From positions 18,067,461 through 18,131,460 of the forward strand of contig NC_083646.1 in NCBI RefSeq assembly GCF_963576545.1: a stretch of 64,000 bases of DNA. Reading direction: 5' to 3'. This document shows, one piece after another, positions 47,110 through 60,567 of this stretch. The notes beneath the pieces were generated by a model, which was given only the letters and a program-made list of their open reading frames with translations, was not told where the DNA came from and did not search any database. This stretch comes from Limanda limanda (Eukaryota > Chordata > Actinopteri > Pleuronectiformes > Pleuronectidae). Both the position numbers and the translations under genes were made by a program. How positions within the stretch are numbered: the first letter of the stretch is position 1; each line of letters starts with the position of its first letter.

Positions 47110-47930
47110 ATGAGAGTACAACAGGAAGCTCACACTGTGAGGTGAGATATCCATATAGTCAACCTCTTTCTCATCTTTCCTTGCAGAAAATAAATATCCC
47201 CAAAGTACACTTTTGCACTCGTGACTGACCGTGTGCAGTGGCTACAGAGAGCCGTAACATCATAGAGCTGGAGGAGAGTCATCTCACATGGACCAAGATG
47301 CTTCACTGTGATATCTGAGCAGTCTGAGAACTCCCCATCCATCTCAAAGGGCCACGCTCAGCGCTGCACATTCCCTGCATCCCTTCCAATTCATTACCCC
47401 CTCACCCACATGTATTATTCTGCCCGCTACGCATTCCCTCTGGTCTCTGGGGGCAAATTTACTGGTTGAAGCATTTTGACTCCATTTACCTTTTAAAAGC
47501 GACCGTTTAAAGCTCAATATTTTTCTCTCACAACTCTCTTTCCTCGATAGCCTGGGATCCATGAGAGTGCCCTTCTTCTGCTCTGATGGCAGTGGCACTT
47601 GTCATTCGCTTCCACACTATTGGAAATATTGGAGATGGGTTTGGTTTGCTGTGTTGTTTTCTGTGTCAAAGTTAATGCAGCTTATTTGAAGATGCTTTTT
47701 CAGATTTTATTGATGTACTGTTGGTATTGTCTAGGCTGTTTTGAAAAAAAAGGACTGTATAGTTTATTATCATACATTCCTACACAGCTTGATTGTGGCT
47801 GTTTCTAATCTTATTATCTTACCATGGTTCACCTAGAATAATACTTTAAAAGCATAAATATAAAAAAACATAGCGCTATATCAATAGTAATACAGTAATA
47901 AGATATGATCACATCTCACTTTTTAGTATT
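47110..47930. other. non-coding; no gene seen
   Basis: Ordinary sequence with no recognised gene or repeat. Confidence 0.45.
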
Positions 47931-47939
47931 TAAATCTGC

Positions 47940-48260
47940 ATGTGAGCCTAAATGAGCTAGCGGCCTGATTTTACAGCAGGCTCCATGTATATAGGACATG
48001 ACTCTCCTCGCCCACTTCCCTCTGTTGGAGATACGGAGAACATTATGCATATTTCAGATGGATTTAAGCAGTGTCCTGTGGGTCCTTTAAGAGCCCGTCA
48101 TATTTATGAGGACAGCATATTATCGCCATCAGGAGAGTGTCACAGAAGCTTGGAGAGAAGATGAGTCTAATTGTTGCTGGCGTTTGGAGAGCGCACCACA
48201 GGGGCCACTGTTTTCCCTTCCATTTAAGAGGACTCAGAGAGCAGTCGAGGAAGACTGAAG
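47940..48260. promoter_or_regulatory. candidate conserved non-coding element
   Basis: Repeat-free block with CATTATGCATATTTCAG (octamer-like), CGTCATATTTATGAGG (Cdx/Hox-like), GAGTCTAATTGTTGC and TTCCATTTAAGAGG. Inferred enhancer. Confidence 0.4.
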
Positions 48261-48599
48261 TTATTGCTCGTTAGTATACTTGCACAATTTTGCTTTCAAA
48301 ATATGTTGATTTCATTTCCTGATTGATCATTATTGTGTGCTATCATCTTGAAATGATTGCTGTATTGCTGTATTTGCCCCAAAATCACCTGTATCACATG
48401 AACACTATCGACTATGGACCAAGTCTTTGTCCTCCTCTTCTTGATTCACAGATTATTTTCATATATGCTCATAAACATCATCAGACAGCTTCTTCAGTTG
48501 ACTGAGCGGTGAATTGTATTCATATATTTTTAGTGTTGGGTATCGTTTGGGTTTTTCCAAACTCTATATTGATCGTAGATGCTGCCTGCCATGTCCCAA

Positions 48600-48660
48600 G
48601 AATTTGACAGCGTCATTGGTGCATGTGACAATAAACTTTGATTTGATTTGATTTTGATTT
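48600..48660 (+). repeat. retroelement-like 3' tail
   Basis: gcatgtgacaataaactttgatttgatttgatt resembles a fish retroelement tail with (TTTGA)n target repeats. Only the tail is seen. Confidence 0.35.
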
Positions 48661-49455
48661 TAAAATGGTCCTGGTGGCTAAACTGTGCCAGAACCAATCG
48701 ATACAAATTCACCTTTCTATTACTAAGGCAAATTGGAAGTATACATGTATTTAACAGTCAGGGTTAACTTAAATAAAAAAAAAGACTGAAACTCTTAACA
48801 TATTTAAATATTAAAATCACATAAGAAATAAAACCTGACCCAACTATAGTATAGCAAAAATACTACGGCTGCCAACTCATCAAACTTAGCCAAAGCCAGG
48901 GACGCCCACACTGTCGTCTGATGTTATTGCCAAAGTATCCAGATTGTCACTAGATGCTTTTATTATTAACTTTGAGGTGTTTCCCTCTTACGCAGGAATG
49001 TTTTCAACGTTTTGTTGCAGGTTTCAGGTGTTGGAATCGTTTTATGTGAAATACAGCCACACTTTCCCTGATTAGCTTTCAGCATGTTGTTGTAGTGTCG
49101 ACTTGAGTTTTAGGAAGCTACTTGCTACCAGAGGCATGTGGGGAGTGTGTAACAGGCACGTGAATTGATGTATGTTGCCTGTACGCAGGACAAATATTTC
49201 AGTTCATAGCTCAGGCATCCAAATCCGAGTTGTGATTCAGCCATGAAGCCGCGTAACAACCAGTGTCTGATTGGCAGCGGATTTTGGAACCAAACCATTC
49301 TCACTTTACAAGGAACATCCTAATTTGGTCGATAATTTTCAATCCATGACTTCTCCTTTCAGGGAATAAATGAAAGTTGTAGGTTGTTAGACCACAGAGC
49401 CAATTCAAAAGTTTCACCCTTCCAATATGGGACCCCTGGTAGTGTTACCTGTTTA

Positions 49456-49494
<39 letters not shown>

Positions 49495-50270
49495 TCACAG
49501 AGAGCTGCTTCACAGCCACACACTGCAGTATTGTAAATAAGGGCCACAGTGGTTCATCACCCGGACAGAGACATAAATCTTGGTGCGCCCTGAGGACAGG
49601 TGTGGGAACCAAGGAGGGAGAAGTTTAGTGGCCCACACACAGCAGCTTTGACTCACCGTAATTGTCACAGAACTGTAGAGAAGAGCACAGTTACTTCCCC
49701 ACAGAGACGACCTCCTGTTCAAGAGCTTAAAATAGAACACACTCAAAAAGAGTTAAGTTGTAATTAACACAAATCAGACACTAAACAGTTATAATTTGTT
49801 ATAATGTCAATACTGTGTGATGAAAACAGATGTGTTTTGATCCTTTCTTTTAGGGATATTTCTTATTTACTTTTTAAACTTCTCTCTGTAATTGTTAGTG
49901 TAGCTCAGTGGCCGAGCCAACACAAGTACACAAAACTACATCAGAGGCCAAAGCCAGTGTAGACCCAGAAGGATTACAGCCGTAGCCATTATATAAGTCC
50001 CCAGTTGTGTGTCTGTAGTGCATCAACAGACAAATCAATACTTAGTTGAAAGTAAGATAAAAGTCAACAATCAGAAGTGCCGTTGAATTTGAATGTGAGC
50101 AGCGATACATTCGGTTATTTTTCTTACACTTTCATAACTTACTGTCAATTATTTAGTCGGCTCTGCCACGTGTGTGGATTTCATTTTCTTATATATAGTT
50201 TAGGGCAATGTACACATACACCAATTAACTTCATCATTCATCTCTGGTACCTGCGATGAGTTATATCCCG
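48661..50270. other. non-coding; no gene seen
   Basis: Ordinary intergenic sequence with a (CA)n tract at about 49460-49492. No gene or named repeat. Confidence 0.5.
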
Positions 50271-50279
50271 GAGATCTAT

Positions 50280-50620
50280 AACATGACTGACAAGTAGGAA
50301 TGCTGGTGCGCGCTGCTGCGTTTGTCCAAGCAGGCCCCCGATCGCATCAGTCACACCTGGCGACTGCCTTGGGCTTACCAGCCTGTAATTTCATGGCTCA
50401 AAAGTACAATGTCTCATTCTGTCAGCGCTCACTCCTGATGGAGGCCCGCTCATTTAAACCGCCGTGCACGCGGCGCAGCTCCCCCGATCGCTATCCTCAC
50501 AGTGAGTGAAGTGTATTTACAGCGTCCTCATTTTTCATAATTTGTAATGCTTTACGTTGGTGACGGAGAGAAACTTCAGGACAAAGGTGAACGATGAGTT
50601 TTAAAAGGAGATAAGCAAGA
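50280..50620. promoter_or_regulatory. candidate conserved non-coding element
   Basis: Unique mixed-composition block (CAAGCAGGCCCCCGATCG, CCTGTAATTTCATGG, GCTCATTTAAACCGCCG, GGTGACGGAGAG). No coding sense. Inferred. Confidence 0.3.
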
Positions 50621-50839
50621 GAGTGATGGCCGGCTGTGAATCACTTTTCTGGCCTCGCAGGAGACACGTGTCAACGACGGTGGTCCACAGCACTCATTTT
50701 AGTAACAAATGCTGTAGTTCTCCCTCCCCGGGACCCTCTCAGTTTACTGCCTCAAACATCCAACCCACACATCACCCACAAGCACACTGAGAATACACTC
50801 ATTCACGGATCATATATACATTTATCTCCTTTACTCCGC

Positions 50840-51180
50840 TTGTGTAGTTACATCTGATCACCTCACTGTCTGCTCCGTCCTTTACTATCTGTGTCCGAGA
50901 AATAATTAACAATAAGATATGCCTGCGCTCGTTCAATCGCTGCGTTAATGGTTTTCAGATAATCAATATGCATATAATTGTACATTTAAATTAGGATCAA
51001 TACGCTTTGCTTAAGTAATACTTTATGCTAACAAGACAAGTCTCCAGTTAATTTGGGAGCAGTGTTTAAGTATCCACATGACTCTGGCAGAAGGGCTTGA
51101 GAGTGCCAATGCCTTAGGAATATAAATGAGGCCGTGGTGTTAAAGGTAATAATAACTCATGACCACAAGAACAGTTTATA
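50840..51180. promoter_or_regulatory. candidate conserved non-coding element
   Basis: Dense transcription-factor-like words: AAATAATTAACAATAAG (homeodomain plus SOX), GCGTTAATGG, TCAGATAATCAATATGC (GATA plus homeodomain), GCATATAATTG, CAGTTAATTTGGG. One of the better enhancer candidates upstream of irx4. Inferred. Confidence 0.4.
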
Positions 51181-51859
51181 CAGAGATATACATTATTATA
51201 AATATACCTTTAAGATCATGTTGAAAAAAAAATACAGACTATATTAATACCCACTCTTTTACCTGTTTCATTGTCAAGAACAGCGTTTCTTTTCATTAAG
51301 AACTGCATTTACTCCCTTGAGGTTTGAATCAGTCACTCTATGGGGGGAAAGGAAGACAGAGCAACCCTTTAATTGTATTCAAAGCTCGGGAGCACTTAAA
51401 TGTGTCTGAATGTCATGTTGAACTTTACCATCCACGGCTGCTGAGGAGCCGGGGGCAACGGTGGCAGCGAGTTCAAAGGTTAAGGAAAGTGCGACGCCAT
51501 TACCGGTGGAAAAGTAATTTTCTATCAATCGATTTCAAATGATTAGAAGTGCCGCGGGGCACAGATGCTTTATTATTGTCTCATTCAAACCAGTCCAGGA
51601 ACGAAAAGATGGAACTATGCTTGGTTTTCAATTAAGTTAAAAAAAATCTCAAAATATCGACCCTCTATCGAAAATGAATGTGGGCTTGTTCACAATTCTC
51701 TTGCACAAACTATTATCAGTTAAAAAAAAAAGATATATTTGGATGTAAATCGTCTTTCAAGCCAGAATAAAACACGTAGTTGGGTGCACGCTGTATGCAT
51801 GTGTGTGCACATCTAGGTGCTTATTCATGAATATGTGTATCCTTGTGTGTTTCCCCTCT

Positions 51860-52060
51860 CTGACAATGGAGCCCTCTTTAGATTTGCCGCTGATGGCGTG
51901 TCACGCTGAAATAGATCCCCCTCAGCACTGACACCAGAAGTCAGGCCGTTTGATGGTTCCCAACTTGGGTCGCCTCGCCGTGATTGACGGCTGGTAGATT
52001 GCCTGCCGACCAAACACGAGTGTGAGGGAGACACGGCCTAGTCAATATTCCCCCGCCTCC
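51860..52060. promoter_or_regulatory. candidate conserved non-coding element
   Basis: Block with GCCGCTGATGGCGTGTCAC, GGCCGTTTGATGG and GCCGTGATTGACGGC just before a long CA tract. TGATTGACGG resembles a PBX/MEIS-type site. Inferred. Confidence 0.3.
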
Positions 52061-52122
52061 TGATGTGTTTTAATGCCTCTGCTTGCATAGAGGGGAGAGC
52101 CAACACCTGCCCCCAACGCACA

Positions 52123-52123
52123 A

Positions 52124-52154
<31 letters not shown>

Positions 52155-52157
52155 CAC

Positions 52158-52218
<61 letters not shown>

Positions 52219-52239
52219 ACACACACACACACACACACA
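52123..52239. repeat. (CA)n microsatellite, about 117 bp
   Basis: CA repeat with CACG and CCACA interruptions. Confidence 0.95.
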
Positions 52240-52299
52240 TACACAATCTCACATAAACGCACATATACACACACACAATGTTATCAAAGTTTACTTTCT

Positions 52300-53600
52300 A
52301 CCTCTGTGTTGCAAGTTGCACTTACGCAAGAAGTTCGTTGAAGCTGATTTGTATCTTTATGTTTACACAGTGGGATCGAAATATCTGAGAACACTTCCAT
52401 TACCTCAATGTCTTTATTTACCATTGCACTGAATTGCAGTTTGTTGCAGGAAGTGACAAAGTGTTGTGGTGTTTACTGACACATATTTCTTCTGCAGACT
52501 ACAACAAAGGTTATGAACTCTTTCTCAGCCAAGGACCCACGACAGGTTAGAAAATATTCTAGGGATCCCCTCATATCTGTCCGTTGGAATAATTTGACAT
52601 TTAGACTTCTACTTAGCTGTGTGAAAGGTCAAGACAAGTACAATGTCTTAAAAGGATATTGCTGAAATTATTCTCACCATGTCAACTCAGGATACAAATA
52701 TCGTGATCATTTTACAGGATGAATCTGGAAACTTTTCACGAACCCCGACAGCGTGACACTGTTTGAGAAGCACGGCATTAAGACACAAAATAAAGCCCAA
52801 TACCATGTAGAAAACTGCATTACGACACAATGTCACACACATATACGAGTCAGAGAGGATTAATATATGTATCTCACATGAAGGCATCTTCAGACATGTG
52901 GAGGGAGACAGTGCTTAGTTAGCCTGTATTTTCAAGAACTGAGGAAAAACATAGACTGAAGTGTAAAGTTATATGGATAAAAAGGCAGAGTAGGGATTGT
53001 GATGAAGATACAAAGCACGTGAATGAAGATGAAAAGACAGAGTGAGGGTGAAGTTTGAGATAGAAAAGAAATGTAAAAAAACAAAGAGAATAAAGAAAAA
53101 AGAAATAGAACTCAGAAAAGGTTAGAATATTTACCTATTCCTATTGACAGTACACCATAATAGTGAAATATATACTGCACAGGGTACAGATAACAAGTGC
53201 AGGGAAAAACAATAAAGATAAAAACAATGGATTAAAATATTAGAAAAAGGAATAAAATAAGAAATACTATCATTAAGGATGGCTATTAAATAAACAAATA
53301 TTTCTGCTTATAGAGTGACATTATGCTGCATTTACTTTAACTTATATTTGTATGATGATGTTGATTATTTCCCAATTAATTGTTGAAAATTTATTTCTGT
53401 GTGTTTTGCTTTCTCACAACTCAAATAAAGACACCATACAGTTCCAAAATGGTGTGGTTTTAATGCACACGCACGATCACACACGCACGTACACACACAC
53501 ATGCATGCACAGACACAAACACACAGAGGCCGGTGAACTGAGGCCACCATCAAATCACGCTGAGCATTGTTACATTTGAACAGCAGAGGCAGTGGGCCGG
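52300..53600. other. non-coding; no gene seen
   Basis: AT-rich sequence with a purine-rich (GAAA) zone at about 53020-53110 and CA-rich patch at about 53465-53525. No gene. Confidence 0.5.
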
Positions 53601-53645
53601 AAAGAAACTGTGTTAGTCTGCGAGAGGGGAAGAGAGGGAACAGAG

Positions 53646-53646
53646 T

Positions 53647-53692
<46 letters not shown>

Positions 53693-54100
53693 GTGGATGA
53701 GTGGGGTGGGGGAATGAGGGAGGAAAGGAGGGAAGAGAAAGGCCAGCTAGGGAGAAAGAGAAAATAAAGAAATGGTCACCAGACGCAGAAGAGGAAAAAC
53801 AGAGAGGAAAAAAAAACAAAGTGGCAGAAAACTAAAGAAAAGTCAAGACGGCTAGAGAGAGGCCGGGCAGAGATGGAAAGAGACAGGCTGAGGAGGAGAA
53901 GAAGAAGAGTAAAATGAAGTGCAGAGAAGCGGAGGGCAGGAAAAGTAGAAGGAGACGAGAGTGGAAAAAGGAGTAGTGGAGGGAGGGCGAGGAAGCACCC
54001 TAGGGGAGATAAAGAAAAAGGGTTGAAAAGGTGGGAGGAGAGAAGAAGTGTGGAAAGGAGAGGGTGAAGTCAGGGGGGAATTACTCCTGTTGCCCATCCT
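53646..54100. repeat. (GT)n tract and purine-rich zone
   Basis: GT tract at 53646-53691 followed by some 400 bp of G/A-rich degenerate sequence. Long open frames here reflect the biased composition. Confidence 0.75.
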
Positions 54101-54559
54101 TGCTGCTGCAGGTCAGCGATGAATTCCTCCTGCTTTGCTTTCTAGATGCACGCTGCTCTCCTCCTGTTTCTGACCCCTCTATGTTTCTTTCAGGAGGATT
54201 ATCCTCCATTCTCGTAAGGATAGAGGGGATTTGCGGTGGCGGCAGAGAGAAAAGAGAAACATTCAAGTCTGTACATTTATTTAAAGATGGATTGTCAGTG
54301 TTTAAATCACAGAAAGGAGAAAGAAGGACGAGGGGGAGAGAGGGAGAGAGAGAAAGACAGAAAGAAAAGGTCATTCTGCTGCTGGTGACCAGAGGGGGTA
54401 TTTTCGTGCAGGGAAATTGCAGTGTATTGCTTTTGTGACTGAGGAAATGTAAACTGGCCGTGTGGGTGTGTGACCTCTTGCCGAGGAAGAAGGGGGGGGG
54501 ACTAAATGGACACAAAACACCCCCTGGGAAGGTTTTCAATCCCTATAATGTAACTAAAA

Positions 54560-54730
54560 CAGGTATTTGGACGTGGCAGGGGCTGATTGTTGCTTTATGT
54601 GCCTGCGAGTCGGCCGGTGCAGAACATTTCAGAATATGATGATGGTGGTGCTTGTGCGGCCGTTTGAAAGTCAGGTCGGTCACTTAGAAACGGATGTCAG
54701 GGGAGAATTTGAGCTCAAGCAATACATAAA
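54560..54730. promoter_or_regulatory. candidate conserved non-coding element
   Basis: Short unique block (GGGGCTGATTGTTGC, GAGTCGGCCGGTGC, GGTGCTTGTGCGGCCG). Weak inference. Confidence 0.25.
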
Positions 54731-54739
54731 TATTTTATC

Positions 54740-56190
54740 TTGAATTTTTTCCCAAGGAGAAAAAAAAAACACCATCATAATCATATAAATCCTTACAAAA
54801 GAGGATATTTGAAATATATTGAAATAAAGCAACTACTTGATATATTTTACAGTTACAAGTTTCAGCCCAAATTCAGTGTCACTTCACATTCAGTTCAAAA
54901 ACAACGAAGACCTTTTAATTATCTTAATTTAGGTTTCATTAATTAATGTGTCATTCATTTGTATCAGTGTGTTTCATGGTTTGGGTAACATGCAGCTGCT
55001 GATGGTGGAAACCTCAGCAGTTGGATCAGGAGCTTGTGGAAACAGTATAAGAGCTGCCACCTCCTGGTTCCTTGAAGTATTGCGACTGTGCCGAAGAAAT
55101 AGCTGGATAGATGATGGGTTTACATACAGGAGTCTGGCAAAGAAACAGACACAAATATATATTAACAAATAAAACATAAATATTATTATTCCAAATCTCT
55201 ACACAGTGCATTATGATGAGCAACCTCATATATTAGTATAAATGTTTTTATATCACTTAAATGTTGTTCTTTGTAGATTTTCAGTAAACTATGTATTCTT
55301 ATTGTTACTTTCAGGATATAGTGTAACATATTTATCATAAGGAAATTACAACTAAAGGAACTCAAACAGAAAATCTATCGAGAAAAATACAATAATATAT
55401 GGAGGGGAAAAAGAAAACTTCCCCGTGTTCTACATGAGATACACATTGACTGATGTAAATGTAACATTCTACTGTGCAGTAGCCCATTAACGCAGAACTA
55501 AACACTCTATAATGCGACATAAAAACCCTCTACAGTTGACTGAGTCCAGTCACACCTTATCAATGCTGCGACATTTAAACACGGGCCTGGACATCACATC
55601 TGCACCATGCAAAACTAAATGTGATTTAATACCACTTGACCGTCTAATGCCACATGCACATACAGCAATGCAAATAAATCCACGTGCACCACACACGCAC
55701 GCTGCCCATTTTTTATGCTCCCTATATTGCAAAATGCAAAACATGAATAGAGGTGGTTGTCATTTTCGCGTGGCTGTGTGCAGCTCCCACGAACACGGAC
55801 GTGTGGAGTGGAACCTCACTGTATGAAAAGTTACGCATGATGCAAATGTAAAATCGTGTCACTCTTTCCCATTACTTAGTTAACCTTTAAGACACCTCAC
55901 ACAATAGGTCGCACGCTCCCGTCTCATCTCTGTCAGGAAATCAATAGAGTGACAGAAGTGAGAGAAAAAATCATCCTCCTCTCCTCGCTGGTTGTGTGTG
56001 AGTTGCTTTTTTATAAGTAGTTGGACATCGACACAATTCTTTTTTCTTTATTTCTGTTTTTCATCTCCACCCAGACAAAATGGCTCTGATGTGAAACACT
56101 TCCATGAAGTCAAAGCTATGAGTCCTGCTGCCCAAAAATTGGGAACACAAAGGACACAAACAATATATTATCACCAGCAAAAACATTATG
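54740..56190. other. non-coding; no gene seen
   Basis: AT-rich intergenic sequence. Nothing recognised. Confidence 0.45.
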
Positions 56191-56199
56191 AAGCAAAAT

Positions 56200-56425
<226 letters not shown>

Positions 56426-57499
56426 GTGCATCAGCAATATTCTGTCACTTTCTTTAACAATGTGAGATTGTGGTGTTTTAATGACATTTTGAAATTGTGA
56501 GCAGTTTGTAGAAAACTTCTTTCTACATGGTTTATTAATCCGATTGCAGTACCTGTATATGTAGTATGGGGATGAATTGGCCAATCAACCTGGGAGATCT
56601 CGGAGTTCTAGTTTTCTTTCAGTGCAAATATAATATTATAATAGTAAATCAAAGAATATAACCTGGAGTACATATCAAAGTACACACATAACAAGACTGT
56701 TATTTGCTATACTCACAGTTGGCCTTTACTTTTAGTCTAGAACAAGAACAATATGCCCGTGTAGCTTCAATGTGTCTGTGTATGTGAAAACATTTGTCTT
56801 AAACTTCTACATGCTGGTTTACTCTGTTTAGTCCCATACAACCTGATATCCCTGGAAAATAAATACCTATATTTCCAACATTGTAAAGAAACATCAGAAA
56901 CTGCAGTAACAACAGTGGGAGGATGAGTTCATTTTCAAACATAGTGGAGACACAGTGTGGTGGATGGCTGACTTGTGTTTTGGTGTTGAATTGATTTTTC
57001 TCCTCAAATAGAATTATGTGACTGCACTTGTTTCCAATCCAAAGGGTTACTATTTCATTTGTTCAGGATCAGGTCACTGGGACGCTCCTGATGTGTCCCA
57101 CAGATACTAGCTGAGAAACACAGGGAGGACACACACACACACACCTGCAGTTGTAGAGTGCACAGAAACACAAATCCTGCACACAAGCACCCTTTCTTAT
57201 TTTACTTGGTTATGTCAGATGTGATGTGAAGAGCAAAACCGTCAAATGTCATTGGTTCTCTACAGGTTTGCTTATTAGCTGTGATGGTGGGTTTCAGAGA
57301 GTGGCACTGAAAGAGAGAGATTCAAAGTACTGCAAGTTAAAAATGGATAGGGTGGCGACCAGGCATTAAAGGGACAATCCACTTTAATGTTACACATGAA
57401 GTTCAGTTTACTCATGATAGGAAGCTCGACACATAAAACTGTGAAAACAACTGGATACAATCTTCTGTGACCTTATATAATCAAGAGTCTCTCAGGTCT

Positions 57500-57880
57500 T
57501 GTCGACACTATGGATATGTTTATGAGCTGATATTTCCCCCCTTGTTTAAAAAATAAATAAATATGACCTTCATTTTACAGAATGTCTCCGTCCAGACAAA
57601 AACACTAAAACGTGTTGATACGCTGGAACAAGGACGTCAGGACAGTAGGTGGTGATAAAGTCTATATTAACGATCTGTGGTCCACGTTAAGCTAGACAAG
57701 GCAGACGTCTGGGAATGTGATGCTAAATTTTGAAAATAATATGTAGTGAATAACTTACAATATGGCCAAACCTCCATTGGTGTTGTTTCTGGTGTATGCT
57801 CATTACACAAAGCTGCAGTGCACATGCACAAAGTAAGTTGTGATGTAAATGCTCCATTTTATGAGATTTTTCCACATTAG
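57500..57880. repeat. possible dispersed repeat relic
   Basis: Words such as gtctccgtccagacaaaaacactaaaacg and gcacatgcacaaagtaag resemble a fish repeat I have seen, but boundaries and class cannot be given. Confidence 0.25.
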
Positions 57881-57889
57881 TGAGAAATC

Positions 57890-59590
57890 CTGCCTTACAA
57901 AGAGATTTGGTCTGGAGCAGTCTATAATGACCAAAAGCTAATACAGAATTGCATTATAATTTTGACTGCCTCAAGATAAGTCTCCTCGACGAAGTGCAAC
58001 AAATTCCCGGAGGACCCTTGAAGGAAATACAATGTTTATTACAAAAACAACAGTTAAGACGTTGCATCAAAGCAGAGGGGACACATACAGGGTGAGATGA
58101 GAGAGGGAGATGAGTTTTGTGGCTTTAAACAGGCCAGTGGAAACTTAAACTGCCTGGTTAACATCTGGTGCCTCTGGTGGGCTCGGATCATAATCAATAA
58201 TGGAAGGAGTGGAGCACTCCCGCACTCTGCCCCTCCTCTAGACAGCATCCCCTCTCTTTGCAAACAGACAATGGAAAACCACTGTTACAGTGCCACCCAT
58301 TGACATTCAGCATCATGTGTAAAGAATATAAAATATATATTTTAATTGGCTCCTACCAGGGAGCGAAATACAGGGTTTCTTGGGAGGTCCGAGACCCTTT
58401 GATTGACACTTCTGGGGGGGAGGTCCCTGGAAAATATAAATAAAAATGATGATTTGTCACATATAATAACCGTTAAAGTGTCTTTTAAAAGTGTACTATG
58501 TCAAGTATTAGGTAGGCAGGGTTTCCACAACGTTTATTTTTTTATTTTTTGTCCTCCCTCCTCACTCCCCCCACTGACCTGTGCTCTTTTTGACCAGCCA
58601 GGCTGTGTTCAGAGTTTTTCCACCACACAAGCCTTAGTTTATTCATGTGGAGACCATCAAAAATATCCAAAATATAATCCCTATTGATGTTATTATTTTA
58701 TTTTGCATCTCTTCTCTACCTGTTGGCCGTCCCGGACCACCCACAGCCACAGATTACCCAGCCCCTCTGTCTGGTTTCTTGCTCTACATCCTCACCTCCC
58801 GCCCATCCTTCATCTCTCCTCTAAAATATTCCAGGACCCCCTGTCTCTCCCGTTCACTCTTTTCCCCTCTCAGATTCTCCCTTCTCCAGCGAGACCCCCC
58901 ACACTAGCAGCAGATTGTCGCGTGCATCATCCCTACATCTCCTCTTCTCTCCAATCCCCTGGTCACTCTTTAGGTTTCAAAATCCATTTGGCTGATCTAT
59001 AGGCCTCCCCTCAGCCTATGACTCTGAAGTGGTTTGGACAGTTGTAGACAGCTTGTTGGACAGCCAGCTGCCAGATATCCCACTTATTTATTCATCTCTA
59101 CATTGATTAATGGAGAGAGGGTCACAGGTCAAGCTTTTATTGTGGAAGAAGCTTGACCCGAAAACAAATAAATACTGGTCTCGGTTTTTTCCTGCCTGAT
59201 ACTTGACTCTTGTGTTTTGAGCAAACTGTCAATGGTTAAAGGGAAGTGGGATCATCCACTTCTCGAACAGTTGGCCAAGAAGTAAGATTAGATATCGGAT
59301 GAACAGTCATTTGAGAATGTAAAAATGTGTATAATGTTGCTTGGCTTGTCAAATCTATAAAGAACATACCGCTGTGGGTATTTCTCCTTCTAGTCGGTTT
59401 TTTAAAGGGTCACATGTTTTGAGGAGCATGTGTCTGTCTTACATGCAAGTAGAACCTCATTTTTGCTTTCATCAGTTTTATTGTTGCTCGATAAGCTGCA
59501 GGAAGAGAGTCCTGCGCTATTTTTTGTTGTTTTTGAATGCTTTTTATTTTGCCTTTATGTATCACATTTAAAAACTAATGCTAATAAGTG
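57890..59590. other. non-coding; no gene seen
   Basis: Mixed intergenic DNA, pyrimidine-rich at about 58540-58960. It includes a 10-bp perfect hairpin (59127-59136 / 59149-59158). No gene. Confidence 0.45.
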
Positions 59591-59596
59591 GAATTA

Positions 59597-59840
59597 CAGA
59601 GCTTTTATTTTGAAATGTTTGCAACCTCTGGAAAAGCCGACATGCAACGCATGAAAAAATAACAGCAGTTTAGTAAAAACTTGATGACAACGTCCAGCAC
59701 AAAAACAATAAAAGTGACTGTACATTACAACTGTTTGAGCAGGACTCACTAATGACAAGGAATAATTCTGAAGTAGCTCGGGGCATTAACAGAGAACAAG
59801 AGAACATAACATTCCAAACAGGCAGGTTTAGAACAGGCAC
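59597..59840 (+). repeat. unclassified dispersed repeat, family IV, copy B
   Basis: Counterpart of 34213-34555: acagagcttttattttgaaa, gacatgcaacgcatgaaaaa, aggactcactaatgacaagg, aataattctgaag, aaacaggcaggtttagaac. Shorter in the middle. Confidence 0.7.
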
Positions 59841-60528
59841 TCATTAATTAAATGAACAAACCCCACAACAACTAAACACAAGACTACCCTTCTATAAAGC
59901 ATGGGGTAGAATTATGTGAAAACTGTGAAAGTGTATAACAATTCAAAACTCTTCTAAAATCTGATAATAACATATTCACAGCAAGTTACAGTGACTTCAA
60001 TCACACACAAGAAAGGTGGCAACCCTAACAATTAGTTCCCTGTTTAACACAGCAGAAAAACCCCATGATCGGGTAACAGCTTGACTCCAAGTTCCTTACC
60101 GAACGTGTAGAATCAAACAAACACATTTTAATAATTATTTATGAAAGATATATATTTCATGTTGTACAGTTTCAGTGTTATTAAACCAAACAAAAGTTGG
60201 CCTCATGTTCTCTCTCTCTATCAGGTGAGTATCAATCCAGGAAGTAATGCAGAGGTGTGGTTCCCATCCCCTTATACAGACCCCGCCCCTTTACCTGGGT
60301 TGCTGGCCTTCCTGTTGCCTTTCCTTCAACATCAACATAAAAATAGTCCCATCATTCGATACTATTAATTGATATGATAAATGTCCTATTTTAGTCAATG
60401 ATTTTGGCTCTTTAGTGAAGGCTGTGGTTTTAAACTTAAAGCAGAGAATGACAAAAGCAAAAAAAACATTTCCGATTAATAAGGGTTCATACATCCTCAG
60501 TGTGCTATGCAATGCATAAGGACTATAG

Positions 60529-60530
<2 letters not shown>

Positions 60531-60564
<34 letters not shown>
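60531..60564. repeat. (AT)n microsatellite
   Basis: Pure AT tract, 34 bp. Confidence 0.95.
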
Positions 60565-60567
<3 letters not shown>

